A program made the position numbers and the translations under genes. A stretch of DNA of 64,000 nt from Pedobacter sp. L105 (GTDB lineage Bacteria > Bacteroidota > Bacteroidia > Sphingobacteriales > Sphingobacteriaceae): assembly GCF_009765875.1 (NCBI RefSeq), contig NZ_LMUP01000014.1, positions 682,001-746,000 of the forward strand, in the 5' to 3' direction. Numbering within the stretch: the first letter of the stretch is position 1; each line of letters opens with the position of its first letter. This document shows, in pieces, positions 17,313 through 25,904 of this stretch. Below the pieces are notes generated by a model that saw only the letters and a program-made list of their open reading frames with translations, had not been told where the DNA came from and ran no database searches.

Positions 17313-17714
17313 ATGAAAAGATCATTGACACTCTCACTAATCCTGTTTATGTTCATCACTGTGATGAGCTGTAAAAAGAAATCTGCAGAAACGAACTTAA
17401 ATGGAAGCTGGGAGCTGAGATACCTTGAAGGTATACAAGTCCCAAATGTTGATCCTAACTTTAAAGCAGGGAATGGTAATATCCTCAAATTTAGCGATCA
17501 CAACTTCGAAAGATATGAGAATGGTAAACTGGTACAGACCGGAACATTTACATTTCAGCCAGAAAAGACAACAGTGAATAACACTGCGGTTAATTACAGT
17601 ATCGTGTTCGCCAATGATGAAAAGCAGTACCTGTATCTATCAGGAAACAAATTAATCCTTTTCCAAGGTGTGATCGCAGCCGACGGTACAGCTTCTACTT
17701 ATGTAAAACAGTAA
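17313..17714 (+). CDS. Lipocalin-like lipoprotein
   Basis: This is a 133-residue protein. The signal peptide ends in a lipobox (FITVMSC, Cys at about residue 20) followed by KKKS, so it is probably anchored in the outer membrane or periplasmic face. The mature part has the layout of small lipocalin-like Bacteroidota proteins: LNGSWELRYLEG at the start, then alternating strands (ILKFSDHNFERYENGKLVQ, GTFTFQPEKT, LYLSGNKLILF). No ligand can be inferred. Its stop lies 6 bp from the stop of the convergent histidine kinase. Confidence 0.75.
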   Translation: MKRSLTLSLILFMFITVMSCKKKSAETNLNGSWELRYLEGIQVPNVDPNFKAGNGNILKFSDHNFERYENGKLVQTGTFTFQPEKTTVNNTAVNYSIVFANDEKQYLYLSGNKLILFQGVIAADGTASTYVKQ

Positions 17715-17720
17715 TTATAA

Positions 17721-19835
17721 CTACTTAGATAGCACCTTAACAATTTGTTCTGCCAGATCAGCTTCGGCAAATGGCTTGGTCACAAAACCTGAAAAGCCCA
17801 TTTGAATAAATTTATCTGAATGATGACGCTCAGAGACGCCACTAATAACAATGACTGGTATTTGGTTTTTAGGTTTCTCTGATGCTTTGATATGGGCCAA
17901 AAGTGTTTCTCCGTCCATTACAGGCATCTGCAGATCGGTTAAAACCACATCAATAATGTTTTTAGCGATGATATGCAGGGCATCCTGACCGTTGACCGCC
18001 TGATAAAAAGTTACATTCCACTTTTGCATAATTTTCTGCAGGAACAAGAGATTGAGCTCATTGTCGTCAACTGCGAGAATGTGTTTTCCATTGATAACGG
18101 ATAATGGATCATCTAAGTTAACTTCCGCTAAAGGAGCGCTTTCAGTTTTTTCATAGGGAATAAAAAATGAGAAAGTAGTGCCTGCACCGGGATTACTTTT
18201 TACTGAAATCTCTCCACCTTGCATTTCTACCAATTGCTTGCATATAAATAATCCAAGGCCGGTACCCATTTTTCCTATGGAAGAATTGGTTTGATAATAT
18301 TTTGTAAACAGGTTTTGTTGCTGGTCTGCAGAAATACCCATACCTGTATCTACAATATCTATCTGTAACCGGTTATCTATAGCTGATAATTGTGCATTTA
18401 CAGTAATTGAACCATGGTCGGTATATTTGATAGCGTTGCTGAGCAGATTGATAAGAATTTGTTTAAGCCTGAAACTATCCCCCAGTATTAAAATATCCGT
18501 GTTGCCGGTGAAATGATACGCCAGAGAAAGCTTCTTTTTAACCGCACTGAAAGTCATGCTTTCTATAATTTTTTTAAGTACGAAATCAGCGTTAAAAGGT
18601 TCAGGATTTATCCTTAGCTCGCTGCTTTCCATTTTTGCAGCGTCTAAAGTATCTGTAAGTGTGCGCAACATCATATCAGATGAAAGTGTGATTGACTCTA
18701 ACATTTCAACCTGCTTGCTTGACATATTCGACTTACTGAAGATATATAAAAAGCCCCGTATGGCAGTCAGCGGGTTACGTATCTCATGGCTCATGTGATG
18801 CAGCAGCTCCATTTTTTGCTGGGCAATAGCCGTAGACCGTTCAATTTCCTGGTGTAAATGAGACTCTGATTGATTGAGCTGAGTGATAAACAGGATGAGT
18901 AATCCCGCAAAGATCAATACCAGAAATAACGCAATAAGGTAAAGGTTATTTAACAATGATGTACTTTCCTGATATGATTTTAAGATCATATCCTTAAAAT
19001 CGTCATTGATTTTATAATTGATATCTTTTATCGTAGTAACGATTCCGCCCAGTTCACTGATGATATGACTGTTCAGGATGATCAATTGCCTTTGGGTATT
19101 TAAGAGTTTGACATTTTGTTGCTGTAATTTTTTAAGCTTGTTGTTATTATCAAGCCCATTTTTCATTGCCGTTTGCTGTGTAATGATGTCTGTCTGCTGG
19201 TTGTAATTGTTTTTTGTGATGTCACCAACTTTATCAGCTTTATTATTTTTATTTGTAATGGCCTCTCTTAGTCTCTTCATCAGCCCAACTTTTATGGATT
19301 CTTTCTTTACCGTATCAGATTTGGTTTTGGTTTCGCTTTTACGTACCTGTACAACAGGAGTTTTGAAATTGACATTTGCAGCTGCATGTGCATCAAAACT
19401 TGCATAAACCGTAAGCAGGGAATCAAAACTGTGCTTAAGCACATAGAGATGATCAGACAGTTTTATTTTTTTGTTGGAAAGTAAATTGATGCTGTTGACT
19501 TGAACCTTCGATAGGTTTACGGTGTCAATTTTTTCTTTTACCAGGGTGTCAATGATTTCAAAAGCCCTGGCTAATTTAACCTGATAGGTGTTCTTATCCT
19601 CTATATTATTATTGATTAATGATCCTTCAAAACTATTGTCTGCATCATGTAACATCAATAAGGCAGCTGCAGCCCTGGATTTGTGTGCATCATGAGTTTT
19701 TGCTAACTGAGAGGTTTGCTCCAGTTTTTTAGTGATAGAGTCTCTTACAAAAAATGCTGCTATTGATAACAGGATAACGAGGGTAAGAAAAGATAAAAGG
19801 ATTTTTCTGGTTAGTATTTGGCTTTGTTGTTTCAT
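17721..19835 (-). CDS. Hybrid sensor histidine kinase/response regulator
   Basis: The likely start is the ATG at 19835 (MKQQSQILTRKILLSF), because the 18 codons upstream read poorly and TM1 follows at once. This gives about 704 residues. There is one TM helix near residues 10-30 and a Lys/Asn-rich periplasmic sensor of some 270 residues with coiled-coil character. TM2 lies near residue 300. HisKA has LLHHMSHEIRNPLTAIRG (phospho-His near 349). HATPase_c shows ILINLLSNAIKYT, DTGMGIS and GTGLGLFICKQLVE. A receiver domain follows, with VLTDLQMPVMDG (Asp near 633) and FVTKPF. All catalytic residues are present. There is no separate DNA-binding partner next to it. It is monocistronic by position. 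Confidence 0.92.
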   Translation of the reverse strand: MKQQSQILTRKILLSFLTLVILLSIAAFFVRDSITKKLEQTSQLAKTHDAHKSRAAAALLMLHDADNSFEGSLINNNIEDKNTYQVKLARAFEIIDTLVKEKIDTVNLSKVQVNSINLLSNKKIKLSDHLYVLKHSFDSLLTVYASFDAHAAANVNFKTPVVQVRKSETKTKSDTVKKESIKVGLMKRLREAITNKNNKADKVGDITKNNYNQQTDIITQQTAMKNGLDNNNKLKKLQQQNVKLLNTQRQLIILNSHIISELGGIVTTIKDINYKINDDFKDMILKSYQESTSLLNNLYLIALFLVLIFAGLLILFITQLNQSESHLHQEIERSTAIAQQKMELLHHMSHEIRNPLTAIRGFLYIFSKSNMSSKQVEMLESITLSSDMMLRTLTDTLDAAKMESSELRINPEPFNADFVLKKIIESMTFSAVKKKLSLAYHFTGNTDILILGDSFRLKQILINLLSNAIKYTDHGSITVNAQLSAIDNRLQIDIVDTGMGISADQQQNLFTKYYQTNSSIGKMGTGLGLFICKQLVEMQGGEISVKSNPGAGTTFSFFIPYEKTESAPLAEVNLDDPLSVINGKHILAVDDNELNLLFLQKIMQKWNVTFYQAVNGQDALHIIAKNIIDVVLTDLQMPVMDGETLLAHIKASEKPKNQIPVIVISGVSERHHSDKFIQMGFSGFVTKPFAEADLAEQIVKVLSK

Positions 19836-20130
19836 AATAATTTGAATCAAATCCATTCGTAATTGAACAGCTTCGATTGTGATTTCCACGAGAAATGAAT
19901 TGGCAAATATAATAAATCTACAACTATTAAGAGTGATGACAATTTAACTTAAGATGACCTCAGGGGCTTGCTGACTAACTTTTTAGTCCCGGAAATGAGA
20001 TGTAATCCTTAGTTAATAAAATAAGAAGGTAATATCTTATTTACATTTAAAGATTTAGTATATAAGATGATAGTCAATTATTATTCTATTTTTGTTTAAA
20101 CAATTAATTAAATTCTAACCAAATAAAATT

Positions 20131-20786
20131 ATGGAAACAACTAAATTTTCGAAACTCTCGGCCGAATTTCTAGGAACACTGGTTCTTGTTTTAATGGGTT
20201 GTGGCAGTGCAGTTATTGCGGGTGCAAATGGTACTCAATGGCCTATGCCATAGGGCATATTTCCGGGCGCCATATTAACCCAGCCATATCTATCGGGATG
20301 GTAGTAGCGGGTAGAATGAAGGCATCAGAAGCAGCATATTATATCTTTGCCCAGGTACTTGGTGCAATAGCAGGAGCGGGGATCTTACTGGCAATTGCGA
20401 GTGGAAAAGATGGATTTGATTTAACATCAGATGGTCTTGGCCAGAATGGTTACGGTAACTTTTCGCCCCAGCACTACAGTTTATTGTCTGGGTTTCTTGC
20501 TGAAACCATACTTACTTTTATTTTCTTACTGGTGATATTTGGCTCCACTTCTACAAAAAATATTCATGGTGGTTTTGCAGGATTAGCTATAGGCTTGAGC
20601 CTGGTATTAATCCATATTGTTGGTATTCCCGTAACAGGGGTTTTTGTAAATCCGGCCAGAAGTATAGGCCCTGCTTTATGGGTTGGCGGTGCATCCATTA
20701 CCCAATTATGGCTCTTTATCATTGCGCCTATTATTGGGGCGGCACTAAGTGCGGTGGTGTGGCGTTTTGTGCTTGATAGAGACTAA
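20131..20786 (+). pseudogene. aqpZ: Aquaporin Z-type channel gene with an internal deletion
   Basis: The ATG at 20131 begins METTKFSKLSAEFLGTLVL and GCGSAVIAG, a normal aquaporin N-terminus. After GANGT the frame runs to a TAG. The homologous sequence resumes at once in another frame as MAYAIGHISGRHINPAISIG and stays intact to 20786. Both NPA boxes are present (HINPAISIG, VFVNPARSIGPA). The segment missing between the two parts is the end of the first loop and most of TM2, roughly 20 codons, and the net change is not a multiple of three. A downstream start at 20199 would give 195 residues without TM1. A working channel is unlikely. A TATTTTTG -7 element lies at 20087-20094. Confidence 0.8.
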
Positions 20787-20793
20787 ATGAATG

Positions 20794-20835
20794 TTTTAAA
20801 GGGAGGTTCATCCTACATTGAATCTCCCTTTAAAA
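20794..20835. terminator. Bidirectional terminator between aqpZ remnant and GIN-domain gene
   Basis: TTTTAAAGGGAG (20794-20805) pairs perfectly with CTCCCTTTAAAA (20824-20835). The stem continues through a G-U pair and TTCA/TGAA to leave an 8-nt loop. A and T runs lie on both sides. It separates convergent genes. Confidence 0.85.
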
Positions 20836-20855
20836 GAATTCATTATTTGAAAGAC

Positions 20856-21593
20856 TTACTTAATCTGGTAAATCTTAGGATTCCCTACATTGATACCTTT
20901 TCTGATATTCGGACTTCCCTTGTAGTTAATTTTAGCATCTCCAAAAGAGGTGACTTTAATTTCATCTGATACATTTAAGTTTAACTCAGATTCGCCATAA
21001 AGTGTTGCTTTAGCTGTAGCACCTTTTACACCAAGTACGTCTACTTTACTTTCTCCGTAGGCGGTAAACTTTTGCTCTGCAATGGCACCTGTTTTAATTT
21101 CCAGGTGACTTTCCCCGTAGATGGTGGTAGTCATCTTTCTCAGTTGAACCTCATTAAAACTAACCATTGATGTTCCGTAGATGTTTAAACCAAAATCTTC
21201 CTGCTCCAGCTTGCTCTTCAGCAGAATATTTTCTTCGCCTCTTACGGAAAGTTCTTCCAGGTATTTATAGGAAACGGTAACTGTTAATACAGTTCCCTGA
21301 TAAATAGATTTTTTTACTCCATTATCATTAGACTTTTCATTTTTGGTGATCTCCTTAGCGCCTTCCAGGTAAACACGCAACGTTTTACCATTGGATTCGA
21401 TATGGATCTTATTTTTGTCTACCGTGCAGCTTTCTACGGTTACACTTTCTTTGTCGCCCTTGATAAAAGTGGCCTGTACATGCGGGCTAATGATCACTTT
21501 ATCAAATGGATCTACTGATTTAACTTCCTGGGCAACCAGGTTATTCCAGGTGAAAAGCGAAACTACTGCTGTAAAGAGGATTAATTTGTTCAT
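20856..21593 (-). CDS. Secreted GIN-domain (DUF2807) protein
   Basis: The start is taken at the ATG at 21593 (MNKLILFTAVVSLF), because it opens a clean signal peptide that ends near LVA-Q. The upstream codons MSLHHIIYISA would spoil it. About 245 residues. The mature part has VKSVDPFDKVIISPHVQATF, the usual entry of the GIN/DUF2807 'putative auto-transporter adhesin head' domain. Repeated short strands follow, three of them with the sequence YGES. That fits a right-handed beta-helix. It is exported to the periplasm or surface; the role is unknown, as for the family. Confidence 0.85.
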   Translation of the reverse strand: MNKLILFTAVVSLFTWNNLVAQEVKSVDPFDKVIISPHVQATFIKGDKESVTVESCTVDKNKIHIESNGKTLRVYLEGAKEITKNEKSNDNGVKKSIYQGTVLTVTVSYKYLEELSVRGEENILLKSKLEQEDFGLNIYGTSMVSFNEVQLRKMTTTIYGESHLEIKTGAIAEQKFTAYGESKVDVLGVKGATAKATLYGESELNLNVSDEIKVTSFGDAKINYKGSPNIRKGINVGNPKIYQIK

Positions 21594-21649
21594 AGCACTA
21601 ATATAAATAATGTGATGTAAACTCAAACATTTTTAATTGAGTAATTAGG

Positions 21650-21747
21650 TTTATACCATTTTTATACCATAGTGCTATCTGTAGTCAAATAGCTAATTAA
21701 TAGCCAATTAGTTTAATTCTTTCAATTGAATATGTTCATAAATGAAC
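21650..21747 (-). promoter_or_regulatory. Candidate operator region upstream of the GIN-domain gene
   Basis: TTTATACCAT occurs twice with an 11-bp period (21650-21659, 21661-21670), one helical turn apart. A perfect palindrome GTTCAT-AA-ATGAAC lies at 21734-21747. Both are upstream of the minus-strand start at 21593. No regulator can be named. Confidence 0.35.
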
Positions 21748-21821
21748 ACTCTCTGCACTATAGCGGACAGCTTTTTGTAACTTCTGCCATTCTTAATGCG
21801 CATCTGGAACCTGAACCTTAG

Positions 21822-21858
21822 CCAAAAAAAACCGGGAGATGAATCAATTTTCCCGGTT
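21822..21858 (-). terminator. Intrinsic terminator of the amylase gene
   Basis: On the minus strand AACCGGGA and TCCCGGTT form an 8-bp stem with a 13-nt loop, followed by a run of T (plus-strand A at 21824-21831). It lies 32 bp after the stop of the amylase. Confidence 0.85.
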
Positions 21859-21889
21859 GGTTTGCTTACATCAAACTATAATCGTTAAA

Positions 21890-23737
21890 CTATTCAAGAT
21901 CTAATACATATTCTCCCTTAGAAGGAATAGTCACTGACTTGGTTAAATCTATCGTGCTTGAGGTGATCACATCGTGGCCTTTGGTATTCTTCCCAATAAT
22001 GTCACTAAAACGGTCCATTTGCACAGTCTGTTCTTTTAGGGCGCTGTTCAGGATCACCATTACGGTATGGTTATCTTTTATCCTTCCGTACACATAAACG
22101 CCGCTTTTATTGGGAGCATAATGGATCAGCTTTCCTTGTGTAACTGCAGCGCTGTTTTTACGCCATTGCAGCAATTTTTGCGTATAATTCCAGGCTTCAT
22201 TTTGAATAGCGGTTCTTCCGTTGCTGGAAAAAGCATCTGTTTGATCGCCGGGCCATCCTCCGGGGAAATCTTTGCGGAGTGCACCGTCGCCTTCTTCTTT
22301 GGTTCCTGTCATAAGGATCTCTGTACCATAAAAGAGTTGCGGTATTCCTCTTGTGGTTAATAAAAACGCCAACCCCTGTTTATATCTTTTCAGGTCGGTT
22401 TCACCTTCATGGTTAAAGCGGCTCATATCATGGTTATCCAGGAAGATCAACAGGTTATAAGGATCTGGATAGATAAAATCCTGGGCAATATCCTCAAAAA
22501 TATTATCCAGATAGCCATTATCCGTTTTACTGTCAAATGAAGCCTGGTTAATAAATGTCAGTGAAAAATCCATTGACGTTTTCAGGTGAGAATTCTTGCT
22601 GTCCAGGACGGAATTTTCCTGCCACCAGGCCGAAGAGGCGCTTTTATTGTACCATGTTTCACCAACAATATTAAAGTCGGGATATTCGGTTCTCACTTCT
22701 TTGCACCATCGGGCGAGAAAATCAAAATCCATATAAGAATAGGTGTCCTGCCTGATGCCATCGATATGTGCAAACTCGATCCACCAAACGCTGTTCTGAA
22801 TAAGATAAGTAGCGAGGTGACGGTTACGCTGGTTCAGATCGGGCATTCCGCGGGTAAACCATCCATCTGTAAATTTCTTCTTTTCGGAGGGCGAAGCGTG
22901 AATATCCATAACCGATACCGTTGAATGGTTGGTTTGTACAAATTTATTGCTGTCATTGATCCAGTCTTGCGAAGGCAGATCTTTCATCCACCAGTGATTA
23001 CTCCCGCAGTGGTTAAATACCATATCCATGACCATTTTCATTCCTTTCTGATGGATATTTTTCACCAGGGAATAAAACTCCTGGTTAGTGCCAAAACGGG
23101 GATCCATTTTATAAAAGTCTGTGATGGCATAACCATGGTAGGAACCACCTTTCATATTGTTTTCCTGTGTAGGATTGAGCCATACTGTTGTTATTCCCAG
23201 GTCTTTGATATAATCCAGATGTCTGCTGATCCCTTCCAGGTCGCCGCCATGGCGGGCGTTAGGATTTTTGCGGTTAACCGTAGCGTCATCCATATTATCA
23301 TTTTTGATATCGCCATTGGCAAAACGGTCGGGTGTGATCAGGTAAAGGACGTCGGATGCATTAAATCCCATTGCACCGGCTTCGTAGCTACGCGATTTTA
23401 TCGGGTAATTATAAGTTGTTTCCTGGCTGCCAGCTTTGAAATGCAGGGGAATTAAGCCGGCTTTGGCAGTACTGCTGATGGTAAGATAAACAAAGAGGTA
23501 GTTGGGGTTTTCAGTTTTGGCCACCTCTGTTATTTTTACGCCCGGATAATTGACGGTTAAACTGGCTTTACCAATATCTGGTCCGTAAACCATGATCTGT
23601 AATTGTGGATTTTTCATTCCTACCCACCAGTTTTCGGGTTCTACCCGGCTAATCGTCATAGCGCTAACAGAAGCTACGCATAAGAAAAACAATGCAAAAA
23701 GCAATAGTGTTAACCTGTACTTAGAAAGTATATACAT
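21890..23737 (-). CDS. Secreted GH13 alpha-amylase/neopullulanase-like glycosidase
   Basis: This is a 615-residue protein with a signal peptide (LLLFALFFLCVASVSA). An N-terminal beta-sandwich (residues about 30-120) starts with ISRVEPENWWVGMKNPQLQI, like the cyclomaltodextrinase N-terminal domain. The GH13 barrel has MVMDMVFNHCGSNHWW (region I) and HIDGIRQDTYSYMD (region II; nucleophile Asp in RQD). It also has FNIVGETWYNKS (region III; acid/base Glu) and LLIFLDNHDMSRF (region IV; Asp). A short C-terminal beta domain follows. It hydrolyses alpha-1,4-glucans or cyclodextrins, probably in the periplasm, like SusA-type enzymes. No susCD pair is adjacent. The gene is monocistronic, with its own terminator. 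Confidence 0.92.
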   Translation of the reverse strand: MYILSKYRLTLLLFALFFLCVASVSAMTISRVEPENWWVGMKNPQLQIMVYGPDIGKASLTVNYPGVKITEVAKTENPNYLFVYLTISSTAKAGLIPLHFKAGSQETTYNYPIKSRSYEAGAMGFNASDVLYLITPDRFANGDIKNDNMDDATVNRKNPNARHGGDLEGISRHLDYIKDLGITTVWLNPTQENNMKGGSYHGYAITDFYKMDPRFGTNQEFYSLVKNIHQKGMKMVMDMVFNHCGSNHWWMKDLPSQDWINDSNKFVQTNHSTVSVMDIHASPSEKKKFTDGWFTRGMPDLNQRNRHLATYLIQNSVWWIEFAHIDGIRQDTYSYMDFDFLARWCKEVRTEYPDFNIVGETWYNKSASSAWWQENSVLDSKNSHLKTSMDFSLTFINQASFDSKTDNGYLDNIFEDIAQDFIYPDPYNLLIFLDNHDMSRFNHEGETDLKRYKQGLAFLLTTRGIPQLFYGTEILMTGTKEEGDGALRKDFPGGWPGDQTDAFSSNGRTAIQNEAWNYTQKLLQWRKNSAAVTQGKLIHYAPNKSGVYVYGRIKDNHTVMVILNSALKEQTVQMDRFSDIIGKNTKGHDVITSSTIDLTKSVTIPSKGEYVLDLE

Positions 23738-23933
23738 ATGAATTTAATTTGGTGACGTAATTTAAAGATATTGCGGTAGCAATGTGCATAACAATATAGC
23801 TACAAAACATAGGCAGAATTGCTACAATTCCTCTATTCTATGGTTTAAACCGGCTTGTTTATGATATATTTGGAGCGGTCATGAGTTGATTGCTTACAAA
23901 AAGTAATAGCTTCATAACGACTAAAGAAAATAT

Positions 23934-24368
23934 ATGCTGATGAAACTCATTCCCCTCCTTTGTATCAGTTTGTTGGTCGCGAGTTATGGATGTAACCATC
24001 CTGTTGTAAACCACAATGAAAATAAAGTGTCTTATCGCGCTGTTAATAAAGTTGATACTGCCAATTTGAAGATCATTTTAAATGAAAAAGAATTTTATGG
24101 GCAGTTTGAAATCAATTACAACGGGGTTTACAAAGATTCGGGAGATGTAAATGGGCTTATCAAAGGAGACACCTTAAAGGGAACATTTCACTATCAGCAT
24201 TATGGAATTGAAACCTGGCACCGGATTCCGATTTCCTTATTAAAAAAGGAAAAACGGCTGATCATGGGAGTAGGGCAAATGGAAATATTTATGAATATGA
24301 CCTTTTTCACTAAGAATATCCCCATCGATTACCAGCATCCAAAGTTTATATTTGAAAAGGTACATTAA
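23934..24368 (+). CDS. Small hypothetical lipoprotein
   Basis: About 144 residues; the ATG at 23940 (MKLIPLL) is the more natural start. The lipobox LVASYGC puts the acylated Cys near residue 20. The mature part (YGQFEINYNGVYKDSGDVNG, LKGTFHYQHYGIETWHRIPI) looks like a small beta-barrel domain of a kind often seen in Bacteroidota lipoproteins. It is divergent from the amylase with about 200 bp between them. No function is inferred. Confidence 0.65.
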   Translation: MLMKLIPLLCISLLVASYGCNHPVVNHNENKVSYRAVNKVDTANLKIILNEKEFYGQFEINYNGVYKDSGDVNGLIKGDTLKGTFHYQHYGIETWHRIPISLLKKEKRLIMGVGQMEIFMNMTFFTKNIPIDYQHPKFIFEKVH

Positions 24369-24569
24369 GTATTTTTTATATCGATAATTCTAAATAGATG
24401 AGGGTCATACTATTTGGTTCCATGTATTCTATAGTGCTTATATTTTTGATTGAAATCTGCCAGCTCTAAATAGCAAGATATTGCTATTGTATGCTTCACC
24501 ATAAGACACGAAATTTCCCGGTAATATAACTGACTAAAATGTGAACCACAGTTATCTATAATACAGGAT

Positions 24570-25157
24570 ATGGGGAATTTCATAACATGGCTCAATGAGC
24601 GTTTTCGCTGGAACGGACTTTACATATGGACCAGTATATGGGTTCTGTTTGTTATACTATTTGGTTTAATCGTTGTATATGAATGTGCCAATAAAATTGA
24701 TACGAATTACGCTATCGTGGTTATCTGGGCAATCGCTTACTTCTTTTTTGGGGCACTGCTGGGCTGTATTTTTGGTGTTCCAAAAGGTGTGGCCAAACCA
24801 AAAATAGTAGCCCCCGTTGTCGGTAAGGAACGTTCTATAGGGGGTATTGAGAATAGTGAGGATCAAAACGTATTAAATACTCCTGCGGCAAAAATAAGCT
24901 ACAACAAAGGCAATACGAATCTGACTGACATTTCCGACTGGCTGACGAAAATTGTAATAGGTGCCGGATTGGTAGAATTGAACAATATACCGGGTTTTAT
25001 GATGAGGGTTGCGGCAAGAATGTCACAGGGCATCCACCTTCAGGGTATCGCAAATTCACAAATACTTTGCGCAGGAATAATCGTTTATTACATGAGCTTC
25101 GGCCTGATTGCCGGATATTTTGTGATGCGGTCAATTTTACTGGATTTGTTGGACTAA
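24570..25157 (+). CDS. Membrane protein with NTNL..ISDWLTK motif
   Basis: This is a 195-residue protein with TM helices at residues about 18-40, 48-70 and 165-190, and a probable re-entrant or fourth segment near 130. A Gly-rich cytosolic linker (IFGVPKGVAKPK) leads to KGNTNLTDISDWLTKIVIGAG. I recall this motif from the membrane module of prokaryotic conflict proteins, such as those with pYEATS domains. Here no soluble effector domain follows, so it is a short, stand-alone version. It converges on the Crp/Fnr gene. The function is unknown. The link to immunity systems is from memory and needs a profile search. Confidence 0.6.
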   Translation: MGNFITWLNERFRWNGLYIWTSIWVLFVILFGLIVVYECANKIDTNYAIVVIWAIAYFFFGALLGCIFGVPKGVAKPKIVAPVVGKERSIGGIENSEDQNVLNTPAAKISYNKGNTNLTDISDWLTKIVIGAGLVELNNIPGFMMRVAARMSQGIHLQGIANSQILCAGIIVYYMSFGLIAGYFVMRSILLDLLD

Positions 25158-25201
25158 TATATCTCTTCTTAATTTAACACGCCTGTATAGCGTGCAGATA
25201 C

Positions 25202-25768
25202 TTATATTTTTTTTCTGATCCTGCTGAGTGACGACTGTGTAATACCCAGATAGGAAGCTAAATAGGACAAAGGAATCCGGTTGGCCAGTTTCGGAAATTT
25301 GGTAAAAAAGTTAAGGTAACGCTCGGTTGCATCCTGCGGCATCATGGAACTGATTTTATTTACCTTTTCTGCCAATGCTTTTGACGTGATCTTGCTGATG
25401 ATTTCATCCCAGGGAATGATGGTCATAGAGAGGTCGTTCATTGCTTCTCTCGAAAAAACGACGAATTTGCAATCTGTGACCACGTGTAAATATTCTGACG
25501 AAGGAATTCTCTGGGTATAACTGTTGATGTCAACTACAAAATTATTCTCATCGATAAAGTACTTGGTGATTTCTTCTCCCAGGTTATTGTAATAACAAAT
25601 CCTGAAAACACCTTCAGTAAGGAAAATAACTTCACGGGGTATGTCACCAGCTTTAGCGTAAAACTCATCCTTTTTAAGCTCTTTTAGCACGCCTTTACTT
25701 TTAATCAGGTCAATTTGCTGCTGGTTCAAATGTCCAAACTGGAGTAGATAATTGATAAGTGTTTCCAT
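25202..25768 (-). CDS. Crp/Fnr-family transcriptional regulator
   Basis: About 188 residues from the ATG at 25768 (METLINYLLQFGHL). An N-terminal cyclic-nucleotide-binding-like beta-barrel (residues about 25-115) has GDIPREVIFLTEGVFRICY and FIDENNFVVD. A helical hinge and a short winged helix follow (RIPLSYLASYLGITQSSLSRIRKKI). The strict cAMP-contact residues are not present, and there are no Fe-S cysteines, as usual in the Bacteroidota members. It probably controls the divergent hydrolase at 25905. Confidence 0.85.
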   Translation of the reverse strand: METLINYLLQFGHLNQQQIDLIKSKGVLKELKKDEFYAKAGDIPREVIFLTEGVFRICYYNNLGEEITKYFIDENNFVVDINSYTQRIPSSEYLHVVTDCKFVVFSREAMNDLSMTIIPWDEIISKITSKALAEKVNKISSMMPQDATERYLNFFTKFPKLANRIPLSYLASYLGITQSSLSRIRKKI

Positions 25769-25904
25769 GATGCAAGGTATCAATTGTTAGCTGATATGCA
25801 TTTGCCATTTGGTAAAAACGGATACTTGCAGGAGGACAATTATCTCCTCAAAGATTTACCGTCAATCCTGTCGTATTGCGATAAAATTTTATTGTCATTA
25901 GAAC

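Noticed and set aside
20199..20786. A shortened functional aquaporin beginning at 20199
   Set aside because: It would begin in the wrong frame of the first loop (MWQCSYCGCKWYS) and lack TM1 and TM2. A broken gene explains the data better.
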